A stretch of DNA of 64,000 nucleotides from Spongiactinospora rosea (lineage in GTDB: Bacteria > Actinomycetota > Actinomycetes > Streptosporangiales > Streptosporangiaceae). The translations under genes were made by a program, and so were the position numbers. A model generated the notes under the pieces. That model was not told the origin of the DNA. It did not search any database and worked only from the letters and a program-made list of their open reading frames with translations. Location of the stretch: positions 121,701-185,700 of the forward strand of contig NZ_QMEY01000018.1 of NCBI RefSeq assembly GCF_003315795.1, given 5' to 3'. Below, piece by piece: positions 8,245-17,069 of the stretch (within the stretch, counting starts at the first letter, position 1; each line of letters begins with the position of its first letter).

Positions 8245-10401
8245 ATGAACGTCTTCCGGTGTGCCCGGCGACCTTACTCGCCAAGGTTTCGGCGAGTTAC
8301 CGCGCTGGTCAGTGCGATGGTGCTGTTTTCCGGTCTGGTGTCCGCCGATATCGGACCGGTCTACGCGAACGAGGCCCACGCGCCCGGCGGCCACGAGCAC
8401 GGCGCGCCGCCCAAGGCGCCCGTCGCGCGTCCGAAAGTGGACAGGCCGGGACCGCTCCCGGTGAAGAAGGGCACGGTCCCGCTGCGCCGCTCGGCCAAGG
8501 TCGCCACGTCCGCCCCGGCGCGTGCCGCCGCCAACGCCGGCCGGGTCGGGCTGCGCGCGCTGGTCGTCGCGCTCGACGCCACCGACTGGGGCCTGGCCAC
8601 CTGGCGCAGCACGCTCGACCGGATCGGCGCGCAGTACGACGTCCTGCACGCCAAGACCCAGCCGCTGAACGCCGCCGACCTGCTCGGTGCCGACGGCGCG
8701 GGCAAGTACAACGCGATCCTGCTCACCAACTCCGGCCTGATGTACTTCGAGAACGACGCCTACCTCAGCGCGCTCACCACCGAAGAGTGGAACACCCTGT
8801 GGGCCTACGAACGCGACTACGGCGTCCGCCAGGTCTCCCTCTACACCCCCTACGGCACCTTCCCCGAGGACTACTGCCTGCGTGCGGGCAGTGAGGGAGG
8901 CGTCGGCCAGACCCCGGTCAGCGCCGCGCTGACCACCGAGGGCGCAGCCGCGTTCGACCACCTCAAGCCGGGCATCGCGCTGCCGATCTCGCTCTCCTAC
9001 GTCTACCGCACCGAGATCGCCACCGGCTGCGCTGCGACCCCCATCCTGACCATCGGCGACGACGTGGTGGGCGTGCGCACCACCGCGCCGGACGGCCGCG
9101 AGCGGATGGCCCTGACGTTCACCTCCAACCAGTACCTGCCCCAGGCCGACCTGCTGACCTTCGGCCTGTTCCGCTGGGCCAGCCGCGGCCTGTACCTCGG
9201 CGAGCAGCGCCACTACCTCAACACCGACATCGACGACTGGTTCAACTACACCGACCACCTGCACTCGGACGGCACGATCGACACCACCCCGGGCTTCCGC
9301 CTGAGCCGCGCCGACGCCGCCAGCACCTACGACAAGCAGAACGCCTTCCGCCTGGCCAACCCGCTGGCCTCGGGCTTCACGCTGAACATCCCCTACAACG
9401 GCGAGGACGCCGACGTCCAGGCCCCCGCCTCGTGCGACGCCCCCGCCCCCGGCCGCGACGCCCTGACCAGCTACTCCCGCTGCCGCGCCGACGCCTTCCG
9501 CTGGGTCAACCACACCCTGACCCACCCCAAGCTGAACACCACCGACTACGCCACCAGCCGCGCCGAGATCGCCGACAACCTGACCAGGGCCACCGCCATC
9601 GGCCTGACCGTGGACCCGGCCGTGCTGAAGACCGGTGAGTACTCCGGCCTCGGCGTCTACCACCCGGACCCGAACAACGACATCGACCCGCCGACCGACC
9701 ACGGCCTGGCCGCCTCCAACCCCGAACTGCTGCGCGCCGCCAAGGACGTGGGCGTCGCCTACCTGCACGGCAACATGTCCTTCCCCAGCCACGTGCCCGC
9801 GTGCTTCAACTGCGGCATCAGGCACCCGCTTGAGCCCGCGCTGACGATCGTCCCGGACTGGCCGACCAACATCGCCTACCACACCACCGCCCCCGACGAG
9901 GAGACGTACTTCTACAACTCCTACTACGGCCCGGACGGCAAGTTCCCCTACTGGCCCGAGGACCAGACCTACGAGCAGATCCTGGGTCACGAGAGCGACG
10001 TGGCCATGCAGCACGTGATGTCCGGTTCGGTCTACACGCACACCTTCCACCAGGGCAACCTGCGCGACTACGGTTCCGGCGAGAGCCTGGTCTTCGACTG
10101 GCTGCAGGCGGTGCTCGACAAGTACAACGCCTACTACAACGTGCCGCTGCTCAGCCCGGACTGGACCGCGCTGGCCCGGTACGTCGACCGCCGCACCACG
10201 CACTTCGCCGGCCTGTCCGGAGTGAGCGCCGTCTACGACGCCACCGCGGCCACGATCACGTTCACCTCGGCCGCGGACGCCTCCGTCTTCGCCACGGGCG
10301 CCGACGCCACCGGCGCGGAGACCTACGGCAGCGACAAGGTGGCCCACCTCGCGCTCACGGCCGCGACCCCGCTGACCGTCCCCGCGAGCGTACGGCCGTG
10401 A
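8245..10401 (+). CDS. Secreted polysaccharide deacetylase, Agd3/PelA-like
   Basis: 718 residues with an N-terminal signal sequence (basic start, core VTALVSAMVLFSGLVSA, likely cleavage near YANEA) and GGGAG before ATG 8245. After a His/Pro-rich linker comes a domain resembling fungal Agd3 and the deacetylase half of PelA (CE18). Metal-binding and catalytic patterns are NTDIDDWFNYTDH near residue 330, then NHTLTHPKL near 427, which gives the HxxxH motif of NodB-type deacetylases, and TGEYSGLG further on. CE18 enzymes remove acetyl groups from GalNAc-containing polymers outside the cell. It is the first gene of the operon and overlaps the PelF-like gene by GTGA. The family assignment comes from motif reading without an alignment. 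Confidence 0.75.
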   Translation: MNVFRCARRPYSPRFRRVTALVSAMVLFSGLVSADIGPVYANEAHAPGGHEHGAPPKAPVARPKVDRPGPLPVKKGTVPLRRSAKVATSAPARAAANAGRVGLRALVVALDATDWGLATWRSTLDRIGAQYDVLHAKTQPLNAADLLGADGAGKYNAILLTNSGLMYFENDAYLSALTTEEWNTLWAYERDYGVRQVSLYTPYGTFPEDYCLRAGSEGGVGQTPVSAALTTEGAAAFDHLKPGIALPISLSYVYRTEIATGCAATPILTIGDDVVGVRTTAPDGRERMALTFTSNQYLPQADLLTFGLFRWASRGLYLGEQRHYLNTDIDDWFNYTDHLHSDGTIDTTPGFRLSRADAASTYDKQNAFRLANPLASGFTLNIPYNGEDADVQAPASCDAPAPGRDALTSYSRCRADAFRWVNHTLTHPKLNTTDYATSRAEIADNLTRATAIGLTVDPAVLKTGEYSGLGVYHPDPNNDIDPPTDHGLAASNPELLRAAKDVGVAYLHGNMSFPSHVPACFNCGIRHPLEPALTIVPDWPTNIAYHTTAPDEETYFYNSYYGPDGKFPYWPEDQTYEQILGHESDVAMQHVMSGSVYTHTFHQGNLRDYGSGESLVFDWLQAVLDKYNAYYNVPLLSPDWTALARYVDRRTTHFAGLSGVSAVYDATAATITFTSAADASVFATGADATGAETYGSDKVAHLALTAATPLTVPASVRP

Positions 10402-11816
10402 AGGTGACGTTCGTCTCGGAAGGGACGTACCCGTACGCGATGGGCGGTGTGAGCGTCTGGATGGACCAGCTCATCCGCGGCATGCCGGACTATCGCTGGG
10501 AGGTGGTGGCGATGACCGTGGACGGGGCCGAGCGTTCCGTGTGGGAGTCGCCGCCCAACCTCGACCGGGTCGTGTCCATTCCGCTGTGGAAGCCCCGCGC
10601 CCGGCGCCGGTCCCGGTCGCCGGCGCGGGACTTCGCCGCCGCCTACGGCCGGTTCCTGGAGATGGTCCTCGCGCCCGCCGTGATGGGCGAGGGCAGCGTG
10701 GAGTTCCTGGCGGTGCTCGAATCGATCTGGGAACTCACCGGTGAGGGCGGCGACCTCGTCGCCGCGCTCACCGCGAACCCGTCGCTGACGCAGGTCATGG
10801 ACGCCTGGCACGGCAGCAGGACCGACGGCATCAACCTGGCCGACGCCATCAACGCCGGCCACCTGATGGGCCACATGCTGCGCCCGCTGGCCGAGCCGCC
10901 GCCGCGTACCGACCTCGTGCACGTCACGATGAACGGCCTGAGCATGCTGGTCGCGATGGCCGCCAAGTGGCGGTACGGCACGCCGGTGGTGCTGTCCGAG
11001 CACGGCGTTTACCTGCGGGAACGGTACCTCCAGTACGTCAACGAGCCCGCCTCGCACGCGGTTCGGGTGCTGCTGCTCAGCTTCTTCCGCAGGCTGGCCG
11101 GGGCCGCCTACCAGGCGGCCGACCGGATCGCGCCGCACTCGACGTACAACAAGCGCTGGCAGGTCTACAACGGCGCCGACCCCGAGCGCATCCACGTGAT
11201 GTACAACGGCGTCGAACCGGACGACTTCCCGCAGGCCGAGACCGAACCGGACGAGCCGACGGTGGTCTTCATGGGCAGGATCGACCCGCTGAAGGACCTG
11301 CACACGCTGCTCCGGGCGTTCGCGCTGACCCGCGAGAAGGTGCCGGGCGCCCGGCTGCGGATCTTCGGCGGCGTGCCCGAGGGCAACGAGAGCTACCACG
11401 AGAGCTGCCTGGCTCTGATCCGCGAGTTGGGTCTGGAGGGCCACGCGGTCTTCGAGGGACGCGTGGCCGCTCCGATGGCCGCCTACCACGCGGGCCATGT
11501 CGTCGCCCTCACCAGCATCTCCGAGGGCTTCCCCTACACCGTGGTGGAGGCCATGGCCTGCGGGAGGCCGGTGGTGTGCACGAATGTGGGCGGCGTGGCC
11601 GAGGCGGTCGGCGATGCCGGGCTCATCGTGCCGCCGCGCGACCACGCCGCCGCCGCCGACGCCTTCGCCCGGCTGCTGCTCGACGCCCCCTTGCGCGAAC
11701 GGCTGGGCGGGAACGCCCGCACCCGCGTGATGGAGCGGTTCACCCTGCGGCAGTCGCTCGACGACTATCGGGGCGTCTATGAGGAACTGGTGCGGCCGGC
11801 GTCGGCGCCGGCATGA
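10398..11816 (+). CDS. pelF-like: PelF-like GT4 glycosyltransferase
   Basis: 472 residues. The opening VTFVSEGTYPYAMGGVSVWM is diagnostic of PelF, the cytosolic polymerising transferase of Pel polysaccharide, which uses UDP-GalNAc/GlcNAc. The C-terminal Rossmann lobe carries VVFMGRIDPLKDLHTLLRAF and the GT4 EX7E motif in ISEGFPYTVVEAMACGRPVV. The GTG start overlaps the deacetylase stop, and the stop overlaps the next ATG (ATGA), so it is translationally coupled on both sides to the secreted deacetylase and the PelG-like membrane protein. Length matches PelF (about 500). Confidence 0.88.
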   Translation: MKVTFVSEGTYPYAMGGVSVWMDQLIRGMPDYRWEVVAMTVDGAERSVWESPPNLDRVVSIPLWKPRARRRSRSPARDFAAAYGRFLEMVLAPAVMGEGSVEFLAVLESIWELTGEGGDLVAALTANPSLTQVMDAWHGSRTDGINLADAINAGHLMGHMLRPLAEPPPRTDLVHVTMNGLSMLVAMAAKWRYGTPVVLSEHGVYLRERYLQYVNEPASHAVRVLLLSFFRRLAGAAYQAADRIAPHSTYNKRWQVYNGADPERIHVMYNGVEPDDFPQAETEPDEPTVVFMGRIDPLKDLHTLLRAFALTREKVPGARLRIFGGVPEGNESYHESCLALIRELGLEGHAVFEGRVAAPMAAYHAGHVVALTSISEGFPYTVVEAMACGRPVVCTNVGGVAEAVGDAGLIVPPRDHAAAADAFARLLLDAPLRERLGGNARTRVMERFTLRQSLDDYRGVYEELVRPASAPA

Positions 11817-13213
11817 CGGCGGCGGACGCGGATGGCACGGCACCGCGGTCGATCGACGAGCTGATCGGGTCGGTGGGGACGTTCATGTCCAGGGCGGTGG
11901 AGGCGCAGCAGGTGGCCGCCATCCTCGAATCGCAGGGACTGAACGACAAGATCGCCCGCGAGCGGTACGGCCATCCGGACGTCTTCTCGCTGGCCGCCGC
12001 CGCGTTCTCGCGGATCGCCGAGACCCGCCAGCCGGGCCCGGCCACGGAGGAGGTGCTGCCCAGGGCCCGCCCGGCCGCCCAGATGACGCACGGGCTGCTC
12101 TACGCCCTGCCCGCGGTACTGCTCCCGGCCGCGTCCGGCCTGGTGGGGGCGCGCTGGCTGATGCCGGGGATGGTCCTGACGACCGGCCTCGGCTGGATCC
12201 TGAGCAGCACCGCGGCCCAGCTCGCGTACTCGCTGATCGGCCGCGGCATGCCCGGTTCGGCGGGCCGGGTGCTGCGGTCCGGGCTGCTGCTCGGCGTGCT
12301 CGCGGGCGTGGTCATGTCCGCCACGCTCGCCCTGTACCGGAACGGTCCGGCGGCGCTCGTGGCGCTCGGCGCGACGCAGATGGCCTTCCAGCTCTCCTCC
12401 GGCATCCTGCTGCTCTACCGGCGGGAGAAGCGGCTGGCGGTCTTCATGCTGCCCGCGGCGGCGGCGGGCGTGGTCTACATCGGCGTGGGCGAGCCGGAGG
12501 CCGCGCTGCTGGCCGTCTGCCTCGGCGTCGTCTGCGTCGCCGCGATCACGGGCGCGGCGGTACGCCTCACGCTGCGCACCACGAAGAAGGAGCCCGCGCT
12601 GCGCACGCTGCTGCGAACCGACCTGCGCGGCCTGCTGCCGTCGTTCGTCTACAGCGTGCTCAGCGCGACCTTCCTGCTCCAGGCCGAGGCCCCCTACGTG
12701 CTGGACCGGATCGACATCGCCGTGGCGGGCGCCGGGCTGGTCCTGGGGATGGGCGTGCTGGAGTACCGGGCGCACGCCTTCGAGGACGAGGCCAGGGCCC
12801 TGATCAGGCAGGTGCGCTACCCGGCCGAGTTCATCAGGCGGGCCGCGGTGGCGCTGGCCAGGGGGGTGGTGCTGTGCCTGCTGGCACTGTCCGTGCTGGC
12901 CGTGCTCCCGCTGGCCTTCCTGTACGCGACCGGCGCGCTCTCGCACGAGAGCATGGTCATGGCCGCCGCCCACGTGACCGTCGGAGGCGCGTACTTCCTG
13001 GGCTTCCTGCTCGCGAACCAAGGCAAGGTGGTGCTCCTGTGCGTGGTCCAGGGCATGGCGCTCGCCGTCCACCCCGGTGCCGGCCTGCTGCTGCCCGCGG
13101 CGCACGTCCCGCTGGCCGACGTCCGGCTCTTCCTCGGCGCGGCGGCGATGTTCCTGGTGTTCCTGCTCGTCCTCGCGGCGTCCGGCCTCAGGGACGTGCA
13201 CCGGTTCTGCTGA
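11813..13213 (+). CDS. Polytopic membrane protein, PelG-like exporter candidate
   Basis: 466 residues with about 90 mostly cytosolic residues first, then around ten to twelve hydrophobic helices (for example GLLYALPAVLLPAASGLVGA, VLRSGLLLGVLAGVVMS and FLGAAAMFLVFLLVLAASGL). Length and topology match PelG (about 456 residues, MATE/flippase-like), and it follows a PelF-like gene with ATGA overlap, as pelF-pelG do. The sequence is too diverged for motif proof. The acidic N-terminal extension is not a normal PelG feature and might replace the missing PelD/E partners. Probable role: moving the growing polymer across the membrane. Confidence 0.65.
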   Translation: MTAADADGTAPRSIDELIGSVGTFMSRAVEAQQVAAILESQGLNDKIARERYGHPDVFSLAAAAFSRIAETRQPGPATEEVLPRARPAAQMTHGLLYALPAVLLPAASGLVGARWLMPGMVLTTGLGWILSSTAAQLAYSLIGRGMPGSAGRVLRSGLLLGVLAGVVMSATLALYRNGPAALVALGATQMAFQLSSGILLLYRREKRLAVFMLPAAAAGVVYIGVGEPEAALLAVCLGVVCVAAITGAAVRLTLRTTKKEPALRTLLRTDLRGLLPSFVYSVLSATFLLQAEAPYVLDRIDIAVAGAGLVLGMGVLEYRAHAFEDEARALIRQVRYPAEFIRRAAVALARGVVLCLLALSVLAVLPLAFLYATGALSHESMVMAAAHVTVGGAYFLGFLLANQGKVVLLCVVQGMALAVHPGAGLLLPAAHVPLADVRLFLGAAAMFLVFLLVLAASGLRDVHRFC

Positions 13214-13235
13214 TCGATGAGAAGTGAGGTGTGTC

Positions 13236-13958
13236 ATGCACGTCGTCATACTCGCCGGAGGCAAGGGAGTGCGCCTGCGGCCGTACACCTCCGCGCTGCC
13301 CAAGCCGCTGGTGCCGATCGGCGAGGAGTACGCCATCCTCGACATCATCCTGCGGCAGCTGCACGCGCAGGGATTCACCCACGCCACCCTCGCGGTCGGC
13401 CACCTGAGCCCACTGATCAGGGCGTTCGTGGGCGACGGGTCGCGCTGGGACCTCGCGGTGGACTTCACCGAGGAGGTCACCCCGCTGTCCACCATCGGCC
13501 CGCTGTTCCCGATCCGGCAGCGGCTGCCCGAGCACTTCCTGGTCATGAACGGGGACGTGCTCACCACGCTCAATTACGCCGACCTGCTGCACAAGCACAT
13601 GGCCGCCGACCTGCCGCTGACCGTGGCGACCTCGCCTCGGGTCGTGAAGATCGACTTCGGCGTGCTGGAGAACAAGGGCGGGCGCATCGTCGGGTTCAGG
13701 GAGAAGCCGCTGCTCAGCTACCTGGTCAGCATGGGCGTGTACGCCCTGTCCCGCGAGACGATCGCGCGCTACCCGGATGGCATCTCCTTCGGCTTCGACG
13801 ACCTGGTGCTCGACCTGCTGGACCGGGCCGAGTACCCGGGGGTGTACGAGTTCGACGGCTACTGGCTGGACATCGGGCGGCCCGACGACTACGACGAGGC
13901 CAACGCCCACTTCGAGGAGTTCAGGCCACTGCTGCTGCCCTCGGAGGCGGTGCGATGA
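13236..13958 (+). CDS. Sugar-1-phosphate nucleotidyltransferase
   Basis: About 240 residues from ATG 13236, preceded by GAAGTGAGG; a GTG at 13224 overlaps that ribosome site and is unlikely. The signature VVILAGGKGVRLRPYTSALP followed by KPLVPI is the nucleotide-binding loop of RmlA/GlmU/ManC-type enzymes. HFLVMNGDVLTTLNY supplies the metal-binding Asp, and GVLENKGGRIVGFREKP follows. It makes an NDP-sugar from NTP and a sugar 1-phosphate; which sugar cannot be told. It lies inside the polysaccharide operon and overlaps the next gene by ATGA, consistent with precursor supply. Confidence 0.88.
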   Translation: MHVVILAGGKGVRLRPYTSALPKPLVPIGEEYAILDIILRQLHAQGFTHATLAVGHLSPLIRAFVGDGSRWDLAVDFTEEVTPLSTIGPLFPIRQRLPEHFLVMNGDVLTTLNYADLLHKHMAADLPLTVATSPRVVKIDFGVLENKGGRIVGFREKPLLSYLVSMGVYALSRETIARYPDGISFGFDDLVLDLLDRAEYPGVYEFDGYWLDIGRPDDYDEANAHFEEFRPLLLPSEAVR

Positions 13959-14842
13959 CCACCGTGCTGCTGTTCGGCGCGACCGGGTTCCTCGGCCGCG
14001 AGGTACGGTCCAGGCTGGCGGCCGACACCAGGCGGCCGCGCGTGGTGTGCCCCGGCCGCAACACCCTGGACCTGCTGCGGGCCTCGCCCGGCGAGGCCGC
14101 CGGGCTGCTCCTGGAGGTCCGCCCGGCGGCCGTGATCAACTGCGTGGGCCGGATGGGCGGCGGCTACGACGTACTGCTGCGCGGCAACGCGGGCGTGTCG
14201 GCGCTGCTGATCGAGGCCATGACGACGGCGGAGTCCTCCGCCCGGTACGTCCGTCTCGGCTCGGCCGCGGAGTACGGCCCCGGCATCCCCGGGACCTCCA
14301 CCACTGAGGACACCCCGCCCCGCCCGGCGAGCGCCTACGGCGTCAGCCACCTGGCCGGTACGCTGCTGGTCCGCCAGGCGGCCCAGGAGGGCAGGGTGGA
14401 CGGCCTGACGCTGCGGATCTTCAACCCGATCGGCCCCGGCACGTCGGCGGAGAACGTGCTCGGCCGGGCCCGCGAACTGGTCGGGCAGGCCCTCGCCGCC
14501 CGCTCCCCGCACATCGAGCTGGGCCCGCTCGGCGCGTTCCGCGACTTCGTGGACGTCCGCGACGTCGCCGACGCCGTGGTGCGCGCCGCTTTCGTACCGG
14601 AACTGCCCGACCTGCCGGAACGGGTGCTCAACGTGGGCAGCGGCCGGTCCGTCGTGGTCCGCGAGCCGGTGCGCCTGCTGGCCGAGGCCATGGGCTACGA
14701 CGGCGAGCTGCGCGAACGCGGAACGGCGTCGGCGAGGTCGCCTGCCGTGGACTGGAGCAGGGCCGACGTCACCAGGACCGGCCGGGTCCTGGGCTGGCGG
14801 CCCCGGCACACGCTGGCCGAGTCGGTCAAGGCGATGACATGA
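13955..14842 (+). CDS. NAD-dependent epimerase/dehydratase
   Basis: 295 residues from ATG 13955, within the ATGA overlap of the transferase stop; a longer frame reaching further upstream is not coding. The Rossmann motif is LLFGATGFLGREV. The catalytic region reads RLGSAAEYGPGIPG then SAYGVSHLAGTLL, giving YGVSH in place of the usual YxxxK, so the lysine is replaced by His. The fold is certain and the activity is open to question. It resembles RmlD/GDP-sugar epimerase-like SDRs. Its stop overlaps the GH114 lipoprotein start by ATGA. Likely in nucleotide-sugar conversion for the polymer, but a non-catalytic role is possible. Confidence 0.8.
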   Translation: MTTVLLFGATGFLGREVRSRLAADTRRPRVVCPGRNTLDLLRASPGEAAGLLLEVRPAAVINCVGRMGGGYDVLLRGNAGVSALLIEAMTTAESSARYVRLGSAAEYGPGIPGTSTTEDTPPRPASAYGVSHLAGTLLVRQAAQEGRVDGLTLRIFNPIGPGTSAENVLGRARELVGQALAARSPHIELGPLGAFRDFVDVRDVADAVVRAAFVPELPDLPERVLNVGSGRSVVVREPVRLLAEAMGYDGELRERGTASARSPAVDWSRADVTRTGRVLGWRPRHTLAESVKAMT

Positions 14843-15732
14843 AAAGCCTGCTGGTGGCGGGGCTGCTGGCCGTGTCATCGACTGGGCTGCTCGGCTGCCC
14901 GGCGGCGGCCCCGCCCGCCCCCGTGAACGGCCTGCGCGGGATCACGTCGTTCACGTACGTCCTGGACGGCTACCCCAAGGGCCGCCTGGACGCCGTGGCC
15001 CGCGCGCCGCACCCGCTCGCGATCATCGACCTGTCCCGCGACGGCACCACCCCGGGCTACTTCACCGCCGCCGAGATCGCGCGGGTCAAGAAGACCGGCA
15101 AGCGCGTGCTGGCGTACATGGAGATCGGCTCGATCGAGGGGTTCAGGTCCGAGTACGCCGATGACCTCACGCTCAACACCTGGAAGGACTGGCCGGACGA
15201 GCGCTTCGTCCGCTACTGGAAGCCCGCCTGGTGGACGCGTGTGATCAAGCCCCGGCTCGACCAGGCCCTCCGCGCCGGGTTCGACGGGGTGTACCTGGAC
15301 ACCCCGCTGGCGTACGAGGAGATCGACCTGTCGCTCGTCCCGGGGGAGACCCGGCACAGCCTGGGCCGCAAGATGACCGGCCTGATCGTCAAGATCAGCC
15401 GGTACGTCAAGCGGGCCAGGCCCGGCTTCTCCGTCGTCCCGCAGAACTCGCCGGAGCTGCGCCACCACCCCGGCTACACCGCCGCCATCGACGGCATCGG
15501 CATGGAGGAGCTGTTCTACCTGGCCACCGACCGGCCCTGCACGGCGAGCTGGTGCCGGGAGAACCTCGCCGAGACCCTGGCGCTGCGCCGCCAGGGCAAG
15601 GTCGTCCTGGCCACCGACTACGCCATCCGGCCCGCGAACGTCCGGGCCGCCTGCGCCCGCCAGCGCCGGCACGGCTTCGCGGGCAACGTCACCGTGGTCG
15701 CCCTCGACCGCGTCAGTCCCCCCTGCGCATGA
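14839..15732 (+). CDS. GH114-like endo-polygalactosaminidase lipoprotein
   Basis: 297 residues. The signal peptide LLVAGLLAVSSTGLLGCPAA contains a clean lipobox (LLGC), so the protein should be anchored outside the membrane. The TIM-barrel pieces ITSFTYVLDGYPKG, AIIDLSRDG, RVLAYMEIGSIEGFR, AGFDGVYLDTPLAYEEID, VVPQNSPEL and IDGIGMEELFY fit the GH114 / TM1410 endo-alpha-1,4-polygalactosaminidase family, with the acidic residues of YLD and EE as candidate catalytic positions. PelA carries such a domain fused to its deacetylase; here it is a separate lipoprotein. It probably trims or processes the exported polymer. Overlaps the preceding gene by ATGA. Confidence 0.82.
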   Translation: MKSLLVAGLLAVSSTGLLGCPAAAPPAPVNGLRGITSFTYVLDGYPKGRLDAVARAPHPLAIIDLSRDGTTPGYFTAAEIARVKKTGKRVLAYMEIGSIEGFRSEYADDLTLNTWKDWPDERFVRYWKPAWWTRVIKPRLDQALRAGFDGVYLDTPLAYEEIDLSLVPGETRHSLGRKMTGLIVKISRYVKRARPGFSVVPQNSPELRHHPGYTAAIDGIGMEELFYLATDRPCTASWCRENLAETLALRRQGKVVLATDYAIRPANVRAACARQRRHGFAGNVTVVALDRVSPPCA

Positions 15733-15761
15733 GACGAGACGAGCGGAGAAAGGAGCACGAG

Positions 15762-17069
15762 ATGCCGAAGACAGTCGGCGTTGTCGGCCTGGGCTACGTG
15801 GGGCTGACGCTGACCGCGGCCCTGGCCGGCAAGGACTACCGCGTTCACGGCATGGACGCCGACCCGGACGTCGTGGCGGCGCTGGCCGCCGGTCGGGTCC
15901 ACCTCTACGAACCGGGCGTCGCCGAGGCGTTCCAGCACCACCTCGGTGAGCGGATCACCGTCGCCCACGACCTGCCCGACGAGCCGCTGGACGCCGTCGT
16001 CCTCGCCGTCTCCACACCCGTGGACCTGTCCACGGGCCGCCCCGACCTGCGCAATCTCGCCGCCGCCGCCGAGAACGTGGCCGCCAGGTGCGGCCCGGAG
16101 ACGCTGGTCGTCGTCCGCAGCACGGTACCGGTCGGGACCAGCCGCGAGGTCGTGCTGGACGTACTGGCCGCGCGCTGGGGCCGGGTGCGGCTGGTCATGG
16201 CCCCCGAACGCACGATCCAGGGGCAGGCCCTGCGCGAGCTGGTCGCGCTGCCCCAGGTGATCGGCGGCCTGGACGAGGAGAGCCTGCGGGCGGGCATCGA
16301 CCTGTTCCAGGGACTCGCCGAGCGGATCGTGCCCGTCTCCAGCCTTGAGGCCGCCGAACTGGTCAAACTCTCCAACAACTGCCACACCGACCTGATCTAC
16401 GCGTTCGGCAACGAGGTGGCGCTGATCGCCGAGCAGCACGGACTGGACCCGCTGGAGGTCATCAAGGCCGCCAACGTCGGCTATCCGCGCCCCGACCTGT
16501 CCAAACCGGGGTTCGTCGGCGGCGGCTGCCTGTCCAAGGACCCGTACCTGATGATGGCCAGCACCCGGCCGGAACGGCGGCCGTACCTGGTCGGCAGGGC
16601 CCGCGCGCTCAACGAACGCCTGCCGGGGCACGTCGCCGAGCGGCTGGTCAAGCTGATCGGCCAGACGTTCGGGACCACGGCCGGGATCACCCTGTCGGTG
16701 CTCGGCTGGGCCTACAAGGGCTGGCCCGCCACCGACGACATGCGCGGCACGCCCATCGCCGACATGATGCCGGTCTTCACCGCCGCGGGCATGCGGGTGC
16801 TCGGCCACGACCCGCTGGTCACCGACGAGGTCATCCGCCGCCACGGCGGCGAGCCGGTCAGCCTGGACAAGGCGTTCGCCGCGGCCGACGCCATGATCGT
16901 CATCAACGACCACCCCGACTACCGGGACCTCGCCGTCGATCTGCGGCTGGCCACCTCCGAGCTGCGGGTGATCTTCGACGCCTGGCGGGTGCTCGACGAG
17001 ACGTCCGTGACCAGGTACGGCGTCCGGTACGCGAGCATCGGGTACGTCGCCGGGGAGGCCGCCTTATGA
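15762..17069 (+). CDS. UDP-glucose/UDP-HexNAc 6-dehydrogenase family protein
   Basis: 435 residues from ATG 15762 with AAAGGAG upstream. The N-terminal NAD domain has VGVVGLGYVGLTLTAALAGK. The central dimer domain has EAAELVKLSNNCHTDLIYAF and the active-site loop FVGGGCLSKDPY with the catalytic Cys and the KD pair. The C-terminal UDP-binding lobe has LSVLGWAYKGWPATDDMRG. Family members oxidise UDP-Glc or UDP-HexNAc twice to the uronic acid; the loop looks closer to the UDP-ManNAc/GlcNAc group. This suggests an acidic sugar in the polymer, which is not part of classical Pel. Overlaps the next gene by ATGA. Confidence 0.88.
   Translation: MPKTVGVVGLGYVGLTLTAALAGKDYRVHGMDADPDVVAALAAGRVHLYEPGVAEAFQHHLGERITVAHDLPDEPLDAVVLAVSTPVDLSTGRPDLRNLAAAAENVAARCGPETLVVVRSTVPVGTSREVVLDVLAARWGRVRLVMAPERTIQGQALRELVALPQVIGGLDEESLRAGIDLFQGLAERIVPVSSLEAAELVKLSNNCHTDLIYAFGNEVALIAEQHGLDPLEVIKAANVGYPRPDLSKPGFVGGGCLSKDPYLMMASTRPERRPYLVGRARALNERLPGHVAERLVKLIGQTFGTTAGITLSVLGWAYKGWPATDDMRGTPIADMMPVFTAAGMRVLGHDPLVTDEVIRRHGGEPVSLDKAFAAADAMIVINDHPDYRDLAVDLRLATSELRVIFDAWRVLDETSVTRYGVRYASIGYVAGEAAL

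Noticed and set aside
8221..10347. 708-codon frame opposite the deacetylase
   Set aside because: Val/Gly-rich antisense shadow, no domain pattern; the plus strand has a signal peptide and metal motifs.
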